Shown one piece after another: positions 1 through 9,052 of a stretch of DNA of 64,000 bases (position 1 is the first letter of the stretch; the number at the start of each line of letters is the position of its first letter). Both the position numbers and the translations under genes were made by a program. The DNA is taken from assembly GCA_016934315.1 (NCBI GenBank), contig JAFGSY010000038.1:1-64000 (forward strand), in the 5' to 3' direction. This stretch comes from Candidatus Anaeroferrophillus wilburensis (GTDB taxonomy: Bacteria > Desulfobacterota > Anaeroferrophillalia > Anaeroferrophillales > Anaeroferrophillaceae). The notes beneath the pieces are model-generated. The model was not told the origin of the DNA. It made no database searches and saw only the letters and a list, made by a program, of their open reading frames with translations.

Positions 1-1
1 A

Positions 2-58
2 ATAATTCGTAACAAACGCAGTAAAATCAAGCCTGATTTAGTGAAAATAGCGGCTTAA
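2..58 (+). CDS. possible 3' end of a CDS entering from the left
   Basis: From base 2 an open frame gives 18 residues rich in Lys, Arg and Ile and ends at TAA 56-58. It could be the C-terminal tail of a gene that starts left of the window. The piece is too short to assign a family or to rule out chance. Bases 59-263 are AT-rich and hold no recognisable gene. A short direct repeat with the core GATTTAGTG occurs near 36 and again near 160. Confidence 0.2.
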   Translation: MIRNKRSKIKPDLVKIAA

Positions 59-263
59 CCCTCTAAAAACTTTAGACTGTCAAGTCAATTAATAAATTAC
101 TAAATCTGCTGACTTGAAACTATTGGCATAGACTCTGCAGTATAAATTTGGCACAGCGGATTTAGTGGAAAAATATTACATTATGGGGAGAATTTACCTT
201 AAAATTATATTTTGACAGGATGGCCTCTGAGGCGAAATGAAAACAATGGGAGGGGAGATTACA

Positions 264-881
264 ATGAAAAAAAAGCTTACAGTGATGGCAATTGCGTTCT
301 TTATGCTAAGTGTAGCAGGAACAGCATTTGCGATTCCTACCACCTTGGTTGACGAAGGTTCTACATGGCAATATTCCGTTCTCAATAATGATTTATGGTC
401 AAGCTGGGCTACTGCCGGTTACGATTCGTTTGATTGGGATACTACTAGCATAGTATGGCAAACGGGAGATGCTGCTTTTGGTAATCCGTATTCTCTCTCC
501 TACAATACTTATTGGGCAGCAAATACAGATTTGGCACTCCAACAAACCTTCAATATTGATGGGTTACTTGAGGCACCCATAACGCTCAATGTTGCTTCTG
601 ATAATGGATTTATGGTTTTCATCAATGGCCAGCAAGTTGCCAAACAGAATGCAGAAGGTTATACTGCTTATTGGGAATATACGTTGCCTCTGACAACACT
701 TGGCTTTATTTCCCCTGGAGACAATATAATTCAGGTGTTGGCAGAAGATCATGGCGGAGCCACCTTTTTTGACCTGAAATTGACTGGTGATGTTGCCCCT
801 GTTCCTGAACCCTCGACAATCCTCCTCATGGGTTTTGGACTTGCCGGACTGATCGGCATAAGGGCCAGGAAGAAAGCTTAA
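264..881 (+). CDS. PEP-CTERM sorting domain exported protein
   Basis: This 205-residue exported protein has an N-terminal signal peptide (MKKK followed by a hydrophobic stretch ending AFA). Its C-terminus carries the PEP-CTERM signature: a VPEPST motif, a transmembrane helix, then a basic RARKK tail. In known systems this tail is recognised by an exosortase, and such proteins are often tied to exopolysaccharide or biofilm. The middle is rich in Trp, Tyr, Asn and Asp and has a 'DNGFMVFING' stretch typical of beta-sandwich, galactose-binding-like folds. I chose the ATG at 264 because GGGAGGGGAG precedes it and it gives a clean signal peptide. The in-frame ATG at 237 would put nine polar residues in front. 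No exosortase gene is in the window. Base composition is more AT-rich than the genes to the right. Confidence 0.85.
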   Translation: MKKKLTVMAIAFFMLSVAGTAFAIPTTLVDEGSTWQYSVLNNDLWSSWATAGYDSFDWDTTSIVWQTGDAAFGNPYSLSYNTYWAANTDLALQQTFNIDGLLEAPITLNVASDNGFMVFINGQQVAKQNAEGYTAYWEYTLPLTTLGFISPGDNIIQVLAEDHGGATFFDLKLTGDVAPVPEPSTILLMGFGLAGLIGIRARKKA

Positions 882-911
882 TCAATTCCCACTATCAATT
901 TTTACTACAGG

Positions 912-941
912 GCAGGGTCTCCATACCCTGCCCTTTTTTCA
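912..941 (+). terminator. intrinsic terminator of the PEP-CTERM gene
   Basis: A 9-bp GC-rich stem (GGGCAGGGT / ACCCTGCCC) with a six-base loop is followed directly by six T's, 30 nt after the stop codon of the PEP-CTERM gene. An almost identical hairpin without the T-tract occurs at 12394-12417. Confidence 0.9.
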
Positions 942-1091
942 TTTCATGTCATAAATCCCCAGAGAACGCGAGGGTGTAATAAGTTAAGATTGCCACTATG
1001 AAGCTCAACTAAATAGCCATGCTTTCAAACTTAATATTCTCTGCGAATTTGTTACGTATATAGGGCAGACAAGTTATTAGTGGCCATGTTG

Positions 1092-1127
1092 CAAAAAAAG
1101 GCCGTTTCTCATATGAGAAACGGCCTT
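1092..1127 (-). terminator. intrinsic terminator of tRNA-Asn
   Basis: A 13-bp near-perfect stem (AAGGCCGTTTCTC and its complement, loop ATAT) lies 9 nt beyond the 3' end of tRNA-Asn. On the minus strand a run of T's follows it. Confidence 0.85.
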
Positions 1128-1135
1128 GAGGCATC

Positions 1136-1211
1136 TGGCTCCCCGGGACGGACTCGAACCGCCAACCTAGTGGTTAACAGCCACCCGCTCTGCCGATTGA
1201 GCTACCAGGGA
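1136..1211 (-). tRNA. tRNA-Asn (anticodon GTT), CCA encoded
   Basis: The minus strand folds into a full 76-nt cloverleaf. The acceptor stem is TCCCTGG/CCGGGGA, the D arm GCTC/GAGC, and the anticodon stem GGTGG/CCACT encloses CTGTTAA with anticodon GTT. The T arm GGCGG/CCGTC encloses TTCGAGT, and a discriminator G is followed by an encoded CCA. The gene has its own terminator. Its 3' end faces the AT-rich PEP-CTERM segment. Confidence 0.97.
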
Positions 1212-1274
1212 ACAGTGAAGCAGGCTGTTTTTATAGGGAAAACAGTCGGGAAAGTCAAGATTTTTTTGTTTCTT

Positions 1275-3674
1275 TTATTCACCAGCCAGTTTTACCACCG
1301 TCACTGCCTTGCCGCCTTCATTGCCGGACGGATGGTAGAAGTCAGAAACATAATGGATCTCCCGCAATAATTCATGGACGCCCTCCCGCAGGCGGCCAGT
1401 TCCGAAACCATGGACAATTTCTACCTGTTGGATGTTGGCCCGCACCGCCTGGTCAAGATAACGCATGAGTTCTTCCCGGGCCTCTTCAACCCGCTTGCCA
1501 ATCAAGTTGAGGGTCAAGGGAATGTCGCCCGGTGATGATGATCTTACCCGGACCTGGCCCAGGCGACCGGTAGGTGATTTGCCAATAATGGCGACTATTT
1601 TTTTCAATGGCAGACTGGCCTTCAGATTACCTCCCAGAGAAACGGTCACCAATTTTTTCTGTTGATCAACAGATTCAACCTCGGCCGGGTGGCTGGTTCC
1701 CGCCAGCCGGACGCGAACCCCGGGCAGCAGTTCCGCCAAAGGTACAGGGGTTGGCGGTGCTGCTGGGGGCGCCTCGGGCAGCAGATCACCCACTTGCTTT
1801 TTCATCAGGGAAAAATCATGGCGCAGGGCACCGGTTTTCATCTCCTTGCTTACCCCCTCACGACGCTGGGCTTCAAGGATAGCCAAAAGTTCTTTAAACC
1901 TGTCTTCAGCCTGACGGGTGATCTGCGCCACCTGGCGGGTGGCAGTCTGGCGAAGATTCTCACGCGCCTCAAGCAGCCGCTCCCGCTCTTTGCGGCACTC
2001 CTCCTCCAGCAGATAGGCTTGCTGTTTCAGGCGAAAAAGCTCCCGTTCCTTGACATCCACCTGCGCCAACCGCTTTTCCAGTTTTTCGGCCAGCATGACC
2101 ACCTGATCATGCTCCCGATCCAGATATGAACGAGCCCTATCAATAATGCTTCTGTTCACCTGGAGACGCTGGGCAATATTCAGGGCATTACTCAGGCCGG
2201 GAACCCCGTAATGGAGCCTGTAGAGCGGCTTCATCGATTGGGAATCAAACGATACGGCGACACTCTCGATCCACGGACGCTCATAGGCATAGGCCTTGAC
2301 ATTGTTGTAGTGGGTCGTCACCACGAAAGCCGCCTGACGGTCATGGAGTTCATCAAGGATTCCCAGAGCCAGGGCAGAGCCTTCCTGGGGATCGGTACCA
2401 ACTCCCAGTTCATCAAAAAGCACCAGCGTGCGTTCATTGCAGTCAGCAAGAATGGCGTCAATATTCTTCAAATGGCCGGAAAAGGTGCTGAGGTCTTCGC
2501 TGATACTCTGTTCATCACCGATATCCGCCAATACCTGGCAAAACAAGGGCACGACACTCTCGCGGTCAACGGGCAGCGGCAGAGCGCAGCGAGCCATAAA
2601 ACTGATGAGTCCCAGGGTTTTCAGGGTCACCGTTTTACCGCCGGTGTTGGCCCCGGAAATGACCAGCCCCTGAATGCCGGGGGCAAAAATGATATCCACC
2701 GGCACCACCTCTGCGGCTGTTTTTTCAGCAACCAGCAGGGGGTGACGGGCCTGCTGCAGGGAAAATCCCGCGGACCAGTCGGCAGCCAGTCGGGGGGATG
2801 TCCCGCCGGTTTCCCGGCCAAAGAGGGCTTTTGCTTGGATCATATCAAGATGAAACACCCGCTCCAAAACCGCCATTATCTGCTGGCGCTCTGCGCGCAG
2901 ATGGAGGGCAATCATCTTGAGGATTCTAATCTCCTCTTCCTGCTCCTCCTTGCGCAGAATGCCCAAGGTATTATTCAAACCGATGGTCTCAACCGGTTCG
3001 ACAAAAAAGGTCATGTGGGTCCGGGATTGGTCGTGGATGATGCCGGAAAAAAACGTTTTGAAGTTGGGTTTTACCGGAATGACATAACGATTGTTGCGCA
3101 CCGTCACCAGATGATCCTGGATGATCGGCTGCAAAGCAGGATTGTCAAGATGGTTGGCAAGAATCGCCTGCACCTTCTGACGGGTCGTCCTGATCTGCCG
3201 TCGGATGTCAGCCAGGGCAAAACTGGCCTCATCCTTGATCCCTTCCTGGTCATCAATGCAGCTGTTGATCAGTTCCATCAGCGGCCTGAAGGAGCTGATG
3301 CCGTCAAACAGCTCCCGCAACGGCACAAAGGGTTCATCAAGGACGGCGGCAAACTGGCTTACATTGTCAAGGCAGCGGAATGTTTCGGCAAACACCAGCA
3401 GGGAATGCGGCAGCAGGTAGGTATCTTCAATCCGGATCCGCTGAAGATCTGGCCCAAGATCCTGAATGCCGCCCAGGGGAACACTCCCGTATTCCCCCAC
3501 CAGATCCATAAAAAGGACTACCTGGCACAAGCCCGCAGACAGCCCGGCAAAGGAGGCGGCAGAAAGGGGAAAAAGGCACTGGCAGGCCGCCTTTCCCCGG
3601 GGCGTCATGGCATGCCGGGCAACCAGCCGGATTATCCCGGCAAAATCAAGTACCCGCGCGGCATGATGTTCCAT
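1275..3674 (-). CDS. mutS2: endonuclease MutS2
   Basis: MutS2 is a MutS-family ATPase that binds branched DNA. In other bacteria it suppresses homologous recombination or rescues collided ribosomes. The 799-residue protein has a helical N-terminal core, a P-loop GANTGGKT near residue 341 and a Walker B stretch LVLFDEL near 417. A coiled-coil region rich in Glu, Arg and Gln follows at about 500-620. The C-terminal Smr nuclease domain (roughly 720-799) contains HGFGTG. The ATG at 3674 gives the usual N-terminus and sits 7 nt after the yqeY stop. A longer GTG-initiated frame from 3743 would overlap yqeY and is less likely. No mismatch-repair partner is adjacent. Confidence 0.95.
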   Translation of the reverse strand: MEHHAARVLDFAGIIRLVARHAMTPRGKAACQCLFPLSAASFAGLSAGLCQVVLFMDLVGEYGSVPLGGIQDLGPDLQRIRIEDTYLLPHSLLVFAETFRCLDNVSQFAAVLDEPFVPLRELFDGISSFRPLMELINSCIDDQEGIKDEASFALADIRRQIRTTRQKVQAILANHLDNPALQPIIQDHLVTVRNNRYVIPVKPNFKTFFSGIIHDQSRTHMTFFVEPVETIGLNNTLGILRKEEQEEEIRILKMIALHLRAERQQIMAVLERVFHLDMIQAKALFGRETGGTSPRLAADWSAGFSLQQARHPLLVAEKTAAEVVPVDIIFAPGIQGLVISGANTGGKTVTLKTLGLISFMARCALPLPVDRESVVPLFCQVLADIGDEQSISEDLSTFSGHLKNIDAILADCNERTLVLFDELGVGTDPQEGSALALGILDELHDRQAAFVVTTHYNNVKAYAYERPWIESVAVSFDSQSMKPLYRLHYGVPGLSNALNIAQRLQVNRSIIDRARSYLDREHDQVVMLAEKLEKRLAQVDVKERELFRLKQQAYLLEEECRKERERLLEARENLRQTATRQVAQITRQAEDRFKELLAILEAQRREGVSKEMKTGALRHDFSLMKKQVGDLLPEAPPAAPPTPVPLAELLPGVRVRLAGTSHPAEVESVDQQKKLVTVSLGGNLKASLPLKKIVAIIGKSPTGRLGQVRVRSSSPGDIPLTLNLIGKRVEEAREELMRYLDQAVRANIQQVEIVHGFGTGRLREGVHELLREIHYVSDFYHPSGNEGGKAVTVVKLAGE

Positions 3675-3681
3675 TGATCGG

Positions 3682-4125
3682 TCAGGGAAGGAGGCTGGAA
3701 ACCAGGCGGTTGACAATTTTCCCGTCTGCCCGGCCGCCGGCACGGGCCATCACCGTCCGCATCACCAATCCCATATCCTTTTTGCTGGTGGCGCCGGTTT
3801 CTGCGATGGCCGCCTTCACCAGCTCTTCAACCTCGGCCTCATCCAGCTGTTCCGGCAGATAGGCCGCCAGGACTTCCAGTTCGGCCTGCTCTTTGGCCAC
3901 CAAATCGTCGCGGCCGCCCTTTTCAAACTGACCGATGGATTCTTTGCGTTGCTTCACCAACGTGGCCAGCAGCTTCATGATCTCTCCATCGGCCAGCTCA
4001 TGGCGCAGAGCAATCTCTTTATTCTTGATATCGGCACGTACCATGCGGATCGTTGACAAACGGACTTTATCTTTGGCCTTGGCCGCCGTTTTCATATCTT
4101 CAGTAAGCTGTTCTTTCAAATTCAT
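3682..4125 (-). CDS. yqeY: GatB/YqeY domain protein
   Basis: This 147-residue protein matches the stand-alone YqeY family. That family resembles the tRNA-binding tail of the GatB amidotransferase subunit, and its cellular role is not settled. The sequence begins MNLKEQLTEDMKTAAKAKD and has the family pattern of Lys/Glu-rich helices, the segment YLPEQL near residue 88, and a C-terminal GRADGKIVNRLV. I use the ATG at 4125; upstream codons in the same frame lie inside hisF and do not resemble the family. It lies between hisF and mutS2 on the same strand. Confidence 0.92.
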   Translation of the reverse strand: MNLKEQLTEDMKTAAKAKDKVRLSTIRMVRADIKNKEIALRHELADGEIMKLLATLVKQRKESIGQFEKGGRDDLVAKEQAELEVLAAYLPEQLDEAEVEELVKAAIAETGATSKKDMGLVMRTVMARAGGRADGKIVNRLVSSLLP

Positions 4126-4234
4126 TTTCTGCCTGCCTTTCTTGATCCTAATGATGTCCTTCCTGTCCTGACAAACGGTCATGGCTCTGGAAGCGCCTGC
4201 AGCCAGCTGGAAAACATACCTTAACGGCAGCGGT

Positions 4235-4996
4235 TCAAACGTCACGAACCCGGATATGCCGCTCGTGCAAAAAAGATTTTGCCTCGCCGATGGTATATTC
4301 CCGATAATGAAAAATGGAAGCCGCCAAAGCAGCACTGGCGTTGGCTTTGGCAAAACCGTCATAGAGATGTTCCAGGGTACCAACACCGCCGGAGGCAATC
4401 ACTGGAATATCAACGGCATCCACAATCGTTTTGGTCAATGACAGATCATAGCCATCTTTCGTTCCATCGCGATCCATACTGGTAAGCAGAATTTCTCCCG
4501 CCCCATAGCTTTCCATCTTCCTGGCCCATTCGACCGCATCAATGCCGGTGGGTGTCCGGCCGCCGTAAATATACACTTCCCAACCGCCAATAGATCTGGC
4601 CTTGGCATCAATGGCCACCACAATGCATTGGCTGCCGAACCGCCGGGAAGCCTCCAGCACAAATTCCGGCCGTTTGACCGCCGCCGTATTGATGGACACC
4701 TTGTCGGCCCCGGCCTGCAACAGAACACGGATATCATCAAGGGTGCGGATGCCGCCACCCACCGTCAGGGGAATAAAAACCTGCTCGGCGGTCCGGCGCA
4801 CCACGTCGAGGATGATATCCCGCTGGTCGCTGGAAGCGGTAATGTCAAGAAAGGTCACCTCGTCGGCTCCCTGCTCATCATACATGGCCGCCACTTCCAC
4901 GGGATCACCGGCATCCCGAAGCCCGACGAAGTTAACCCCTTTCACCACCCGCCCGTCTTTCACGTCCAGACAGGGAATAATCCGTTTTGCCAGCAT
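4235..4996 (-). CDS. hisF: imidazole glycerol phosphate synthase cyclase subunit
   Basis: HisF uses ammonia from HisH to turn PRFAR into imidazole glycerol phosphate and AICAR (histidine step 5). At 253 residues it is full length for this (beta/alpha)8 barrel. The first catalytic Asp lies in [15 protein letters not shown], the second region is [14 protein letters not shown], and the phosphate loop VIASGGVG is present. hisA is just upstream with a 4-nt gap and hisH lies farther upstream beyond a lipoprotein gene. yqeY follows downstream. Confidence 0.97.
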   Translation of the reverse strand: MLAKRIIPCLDVKDGRVVKGVNFVGLRDAGDPVEVAAMYDEQGADEVTFLDITASSDQRDIILDVVRRTAEQVFIPLTVGGGIRTLDDIRVLLQAGADKVSINTAAVKRPEFVLEASRRFGSQCIVVAIDAKARSIGGWEVYIYGGRTPTGIDAVEWARKMESYGAGEILLTSMDRDGTKDGYDLSLTKTIVDAVDIPVIASGGVGTLEHLYDGFAKANASAALAASIFHYREYTIGEAKSFLHERHIRVRDV

Positions 4997-5000
4997 CGAT

Positions 5001-5726
5001 TTATCCTTCAGTCAGCGCTACTGCTTCGCGCAAATTGAGTGTGCCCTCATAAATGGCCCGCCCGGTAATCGCCCCCACCACCCCTTGAGCTTCAACCGTC
5101 AACAGCTGTTCCAGGTCAGCAAGGGAAGCAATCCCGCCGGAGGCGATCACTGGGATCTCCAGTGCCGCCGCCAGCCGACCGGTTTCTTCTACATTAACGC
5201 CGGTCTGCATCCCGTCCCGCATGATATCGGTGTAAATGATGGCGGCAACCCCAAGGTCCTGCATCTTCCTGGCCAGATCAACCGCTTTCAGTTCTGTTTC
5301 CTCGGCCCAGCCACGGGTGGCAACCATGCCCTGCCGGGCATCAATGCCGACACAAATCCGGCCGGGGAAAAGGCGGGCCGCTTCAGCTACAAGATCCTCC
5401 TGTTCAACCGCTGCCGTCCCCAGAATAATCCGGTCGAGACCCAGGTTGAGGTAGTCCTCGATGATTGCCAGGGAACGGATACCACCACCCAGCTGACAGG
5501 GAATGGTCAATGTCCGGACAATGGCGGCAATCACTTCCCGGTTAACCGGGTGGCCGGCAAAAGCCCCATTCAAATCAACCAGATGGAGATAACGGGCCCC
5601 TTCAGCCTGCCAATGCTCCGCCATCTGCACCGGATCGGTGGAAAACAGCGTATCGTCATCCAGCCGCCCCTGGCGGAGGCGGACGCAGTTGCCATCTTTC
5701 AAGTCAATCGCAGGAATAATCAACAT
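5001..5726 (-). CDS. hisA: ProFAR isomerase (phosphoribosylformimino-5-aminoimidazole carboxamide ribotide isomerase)
   Basis: HisA opens the ribose ring of ProFAR to give PRFAR, the substrate of HisHF. The 241-residue barrel has the catalytic Asp in [10 protein letters not shown], a second Asp in IYTDIMRDG, and the phosphate-binding VIASGGIAS. It resembles the adjacent hisF, as expected for these ancient duplicates. It is separated from hisF by 4 nt and from the upstream lipoprotein gene by 1 nt, so the three are translated from one message. Confidence 0.97.
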   Translation of the reverse strand: MLIIPAIDLKDGNCVRLRQGRLDDDTLFSTDPVQMAEHWQAEGARYLHLVDLNGAFAGHPVNREVIAAIVRTLTIPCQLGGGIRSLAIIEDYLNLGLDRIILGTAAVEQEDLVAEAARLFPGRICVGIDARQGMVATRGWAEETELKAVDLARKMQDLGVAAIIYTDIMRDGMQTGVNVEETGRLAAALEIPVIASGGIASLADLEQLLTVEAQGVVGAITGRAIYEGTLNLREAVALTEG

Positions 5727-5727
5727 T

Positions 5728-6414
5728 TTATCGGATCCTCTTCCCTTTTAATCCCGGGAGTTGCTGCACCAGCCTGGCAATCCCCACATCCGCCAGTTCC
5801 CCGGCCGTCAGCCATTTTCCTCCGCCCTGGAGAAACGAGCCAAGGGCAGTCAGATCTTCACTCAGCTCCTGCTGGGTATGGTAGAAAGTACCGGACCAAA
5901 CCTTTTTACCGGAATGGGCATCAACCAGAAAAACCTCAAAACCCACCGACGCCGGCCGGGTTACACCATAAGGCCCCCCGACGCGCTCAAGATAGCGGGT
6001 AATAGTGCCAAAAATGAGCATCTCTACATGCAAGCGTCGACCAATCTCCACTACGGGAATCTTGCCCAGATCAGGAATAACCGTCAGTGCCTGCTGAGGT
6101 TCAACAACCTGGTGCAAGCCGTAGATAGCTATTTCTCTGGCCATCGAGGTTGCGGTGATCATGCCGATGTCACTGGCCACCTGCTCGCATCTGATATCGC
6201 GATCAGACAACTGACAGGTGGTAATTGTCTGAATGTTGCCCTTGCTGCCCGCCGCGTGAAAAGGCAAAACAGCGACCCTTTGATAGGCACGCACCTCAGG
6301 CTCAAGCGGCGTAACCATGACCCCCTTGGCAACACACGATGGCAGCCAGAACAGCATGCCTATGATGGCCAGACCCAGCAGCCACCACCGCTTCAACACT
6401 CCTTGTTCTATCAT
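5728..6414 (-). CDS. predicted lipoprotein inserted in the his operon
   Basis: This 228-residue protein has an N-terminal signal with a hydrophobic core and a lipobox LPSC (Cys at residue 27), so a lipid-anchored periplasmic protein is expected. The mature part begins [14 protein letters not shown], then [10 protein letters not shown], and has alternating beta and helix segments such as [11 protein letters not shown] and [14 protein letters not shown]. This recalls secreted lipoproteins of the CsgG, LpoB or GNA1162 type that form surface assemblies, but I cannot fix the family. It abuts hisA by 1 nt and follows hisH. No role in histidine synthesis is implied by the sequence; position alone links it to the operon. 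Confidence 0.75.
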   Translation of the reverse strand: MIEQGVLKRWWLLGLAIIGMLFWLPSCVAKGVMVTPLEPEVRAYQRVAVLPFHAAGSKGNIQTITTCQLSDRDIRCEQVASDIGMITATSMAREIAIYGLHQVVEPQQALTVIPDLGKIPVVEIGRRLHVEMLIFGTITRYLERVGGPYGVTRPASVGFEVFLVDAHSGKKVWSGTFYHTQQELSEDLTALGSFLQGGGKWLTAGELADVGIARLVQQLPGLKGKRIR

Positions 6415-6469
6415 ACCGCTTCCCCCTCGTAAACCATCCTGCTTCGTTTGTCAGCCCGCAATCAGCAGG

Positions 6470-7108
6470 TTACGAACCAACCTGTTTGCCAAAAGCCTCA
6501 AGAATGTGCAAGCCCCGTTGCTGGCTCTTTTCTGGATGAAACTGGGTTGCGAAGATATTATCCTTATGGATCGATGAAACAAAATCAATCCCATAGTCAG
6601 TAGTGGTGGCAATTACTGCCGGATCATCAGGAATAACATAGTAGGAATGGACAAAGTAAAAATAGTCTCCATCGGCAACCTTTTGCAGTTGAGGGACCTC
6701 ACCCTGCTTCCTGATGACATTCCAACCCATATGGGGTATTTTCAGGCAGGCTCCGGGGACATCGGGATCCGGCATCTGATGGGAAAACGGCACCACGGAG
6801 CCTTTCACGACATCAAGGCCGGGATAGGCACCAAATTCCTGGCTCTCAGAAAAAAGCACCTGCAACCCCAGACAAATACCCAGAAAAGGTTTTCCCGCCG
6901 CAATGCTGTTAAGGACCGGCTGGATAAGGGCGTAGCGATCCAGATTTTCCATGCAATCCTTAAATGCCCCAACCCCGGGCAGAATAATGCCCCGGGCATC
7001 AGCAATTTTCCCGGCAGAACGGGTAATTTCAGCGGCAAAACCGGCTTTTTCCACCGCCTTCTGAACACTGCGCAGATTCCCCATACCATAATCGACAATG
7101 ACAATCAT
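6470..7108 (-). CDS. hisH: imidazole glycerol phosphate synthase glutaminase subunit
   Basis: HisH is a class I glutamine amidotransferase that feeds ammonia through a tunnel into HisF. All 212 residues of the usual length are present. The nucleophile Cys is in GICLGLQVLF and the His-Glu pair in QFHPEKSQ. The N-terminus IVDYGMGNLRSV is typical. Its ATG overlaps the hisB stop region (TGAGATG), which implies coupled translation. Confidence 0.97.
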   Translation of the reverse strand: MIVIVDYGMGNLRSVQKAVEKAGFAAEITRSAGKIADARGIILPGVGAFKDCMENLDRYALIQPVLNSIAAGKPFLGICLGLQVLFSESQEFGAYPGLDVVKGSVVPFSHQMPDPDVPGACLKIPHMGWNVIRKQGEVPQLQKVADGDYFYFVHSYYVIPDDPAVIATTTDYGIDFVSSIHKDNIFATQFHPEKSQQRGLHILEAFGKQVGS

Positions 7109-7109
7109 C

Positions 7110-7709
7110 TCATAACATCCCTTTCGTACTCAGGGGCCAGCCGGCTAGGGCGGCATCGGGCTGCCAAGCCTGACGCAGCGCATGGGCCAAGGCTTTGAAA
7201 ACAGCTTCAAAGATATGGTGCTGATTTTTGCCATAGTGAACGTTGATATGCAGGGTCATGCCGCTGTGGCTCGAAAAAGCCCGAAAAAACTCTTCCATCA
7301 ATTCGGTATCCAGTTCGCCGACCTTCTCCACCACAAGAGGCACATTAAAGGTCAGGTTCGGTCGTTTGGCAAGGTCAACGGCAACGGAACAGAGGGCTTC
7401 GTCCATGGGGATAGTCGCCTGTCCATAGCGGGTGATGCCACCGCCATCACCCAGCGCCTGGGCAAGAGCCTGCCCCAGGCAGATGCCCAGATCCTCAACC
7501 GTATGGTGAAAGTCAACCTCGAGATCGCCAACGGCGGTCACCTCCAGGTTTGCACGACTGTGACGACCAAACAACGTCAGCATATGATCCATGAAGGGAA
7601 TGCCGGAAACAACACGCGTCATTCCCTGTCCATCCAGCACCAACGCCAGACGGATATCCGTTTCCTCCGTCTTGCGGGCCACCTTTGCCTGCCGATTCTG
7701 CTCAGTCAT
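7110..7709 (-). CDS. hisB: imidazoleglycerol-phosphate dehydratase
   Basis: This 199-residue monofunctional HisB dehydrates imidazole glycerol phosphate to imidazole acetol phosphate with a metal centre bound by paired His/Glu motifs (DFHHTVEDLG near residue 66; SHSG and HHIFEAVFKALA in the C-terminal half). It lacks the histidinol-phosphatase domain fused in enterobacteria. I chose the ATG at 7709, preceded by AAGGAT, 4 nt after the hisD stop; upstream codons in frame lie inside hisD. Confidence 0.95.
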   Translation of the reverse strand: MTEQNRQAKVARKTEETDIRLALVLDGQGMTRVVSGIPFMDHMLTLFGRHSRANLEVTAVGDLEVDFHHTVEDLGICLGQALAQALGDGGGITRYGQATIPMDEALCSVAVDLAKRPNLTFNVPLVVEKVGELDTELMEEFFRAFSSHSGMTLHINVHYGKNQHHIFEAVFKALAHALRQAWQPDAALAGWPLSTKGML

Positions 7710-7713
7710 AGCC

Positions 7714-9030
7714 TTATCCTTCTGTTTCCTCCTGGAGATTAGACATCCGCAAGCCCACGGCCCGGCCATGGGCCTGCAACCCTTCCATCCGGGCCAGGTC
7801 CTGAACCGGTCGCCCATAGGCAACCAGTGAACGATGGGTAAACGACAAAACACTGGATCGTTTAATAAAGTCATGGACACCCAAAGGCGACGAAAATCTC
7901 GCCGTACCCCCGGTGGGCAAAACGTGGTTGGGTCCGGCAAGATAATCGCCCAGCGCCTCCGGGGTATAGTGCCCGAGAAAAATTGCCCCGGCATGCCTGA
8001 TTGCGGTCATGGCCGCCATGGGATCGGCAACTGCCAGTTCAAGATGTTCGGCGGCAAAACGATTAGCCAACTGCAAGGCTTCATCGAGGGAGCGGGTAAT
8101 AATGATCGCTCCCTGGTCGGCCAAAGACTTCCCGGCAATCTCCCGTCGATCCAGTTTTTCAAGCTGAAGCTTGAGCTGTTCCTTGACGGCCGCCGCCAGC
8201 TCCTGGCTGGGGGTCATCAGCACCGCCACCGCCAGTTCATCATGTTCAGCCTGGGACAGCATGTCAGCGGCAATCCAGGCAGGTCTAGCGGAGTGGTCAG
8301 CAACAACTAAAATTTCGCTGGGACCGGCGACCATATCAATGCCAACCCGACCAAAAACCTGACGTTTTGCCAAAGCCACGTAGATATTGCCGGGACCGAC
8401 AATTTTATCTACGGCCGGAATGCTTTCCGTACCATAAGCCAGAGCCGCCACCGCTTGGGCACCACCTATCCGAAACACCCGATCAACACCACACATGCGG
8501 GCCGCCGCCAGCACTGACGGATTATATCCTTTGGGTGCCGGAGAAACCATGATCACCTCATCAACGCCGGCAACTTTGGCCGGCAGTACATTCATAAGCA
8601 CCGAGGAGGGATAGGACGCCTTGCCGCCGGGCACATAGACCCCAACCCGATCAAGGGGAGTTACTTTCTGCCCCAGTAGAATCTCACTTTCATGATCGTC
8701 AAACCAAGACTGCTGGACTTGCCGCTGATGGTAGCGGGAAACCCTTTCAATGGCCAGTTTGAGATGCGCCACTTTTTCAGGGGGTAAGGAATCAAGCGCC
8801 GCGTCCATTTCGGCCGGCGAGACTTCCGCCGGCAGCACCCCAAGGTCAAGTCCATCAAATTTTTTGGTATAATCGAACAGGGCCGCATCCCCTTCCCGAC
8901 GGACACGGTCGATGATCTCCCCGACTGTCTGTTCCGCTTCCCGGGTCAGCTCGGGATTCCGTTCGCATAGTTGCTGAAAAAAAGGCTGAAAAGCGGCGGC
9001 AGAGCTTTCAAAAACAGTAACCGTCGTCAT
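7714..9030 (-). CDS. hisD: histidinol dehydrogenase
   Basis: HisD carries out the last two NAD-dependent oxidations of histidinol to histidine. The protein is 438 residues, the normal length. It has the glycine-rich segment VAGPSEILVVAD, the catalytic and zinc-ligand region LSQAEHD, and a C-terminal GVHDFIKRSSV. GGGAGAC precedes the ATG. It is the first his gene in the transcript, after murA. hisG, often found between murA and hisD in relatives, is absent here. Confidence 0.97.
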   Translation of the reverse strand: MTTVTVFESSAAAFQPFFQQLCERNPELTREAEQTVGEIIDRVRREGDAALFDYTKKFDGLDLGVLPAEVSPAEMDAALDSLPPEKVAHLKLAIERVSRYHQRQVQQSWFDDHESEILLGQKVTPLDRVGVYVPGGKASYPSSVLMNVLPAKVAGVDEVIMVSPAPKGYNPSVLAAARMCGVDRVFRIGGAQAVAALAYGTESIPAVDKIVGPGNIYVALAKRQVFGRVGIDMVAGPSEILVVADHSARPAWIAADMLSQAEHDELAVAVLMTPSQELAAAVKEQLKLQLEKLDRREIAGKSLADQGAIIITRSLDEALQLANRFAAEHLELAVADPMAAMTAIRHAGAIFLGHYTPEALGDYLAGPNHVLPTGGTARFSSPLGVHDFIKRSSVLSFTHRSLVAYGRPVQDLARMEGLQAHGRAVGLRMSNLQEETEG

Positions 9031-9052
9031 AATGTCTCCCTTTCCTCACTCG

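Noticed and set aside
150-175. Possible sigma54 promoter (TGGCAC) ahead of the PEP-CTERM gene
   Set aside because: The required GC element at -12 is missing at the correct spacing.
2211-3677. Long open frame (488 codons) on + opposite mutS2
   Set aside because: It is a mirror of the mutS2 coding pattern, has no family likeness and no ribosome site. The same holds for long + frames opposite hisF/hisA (4602-6002) and murA (9032-10012).
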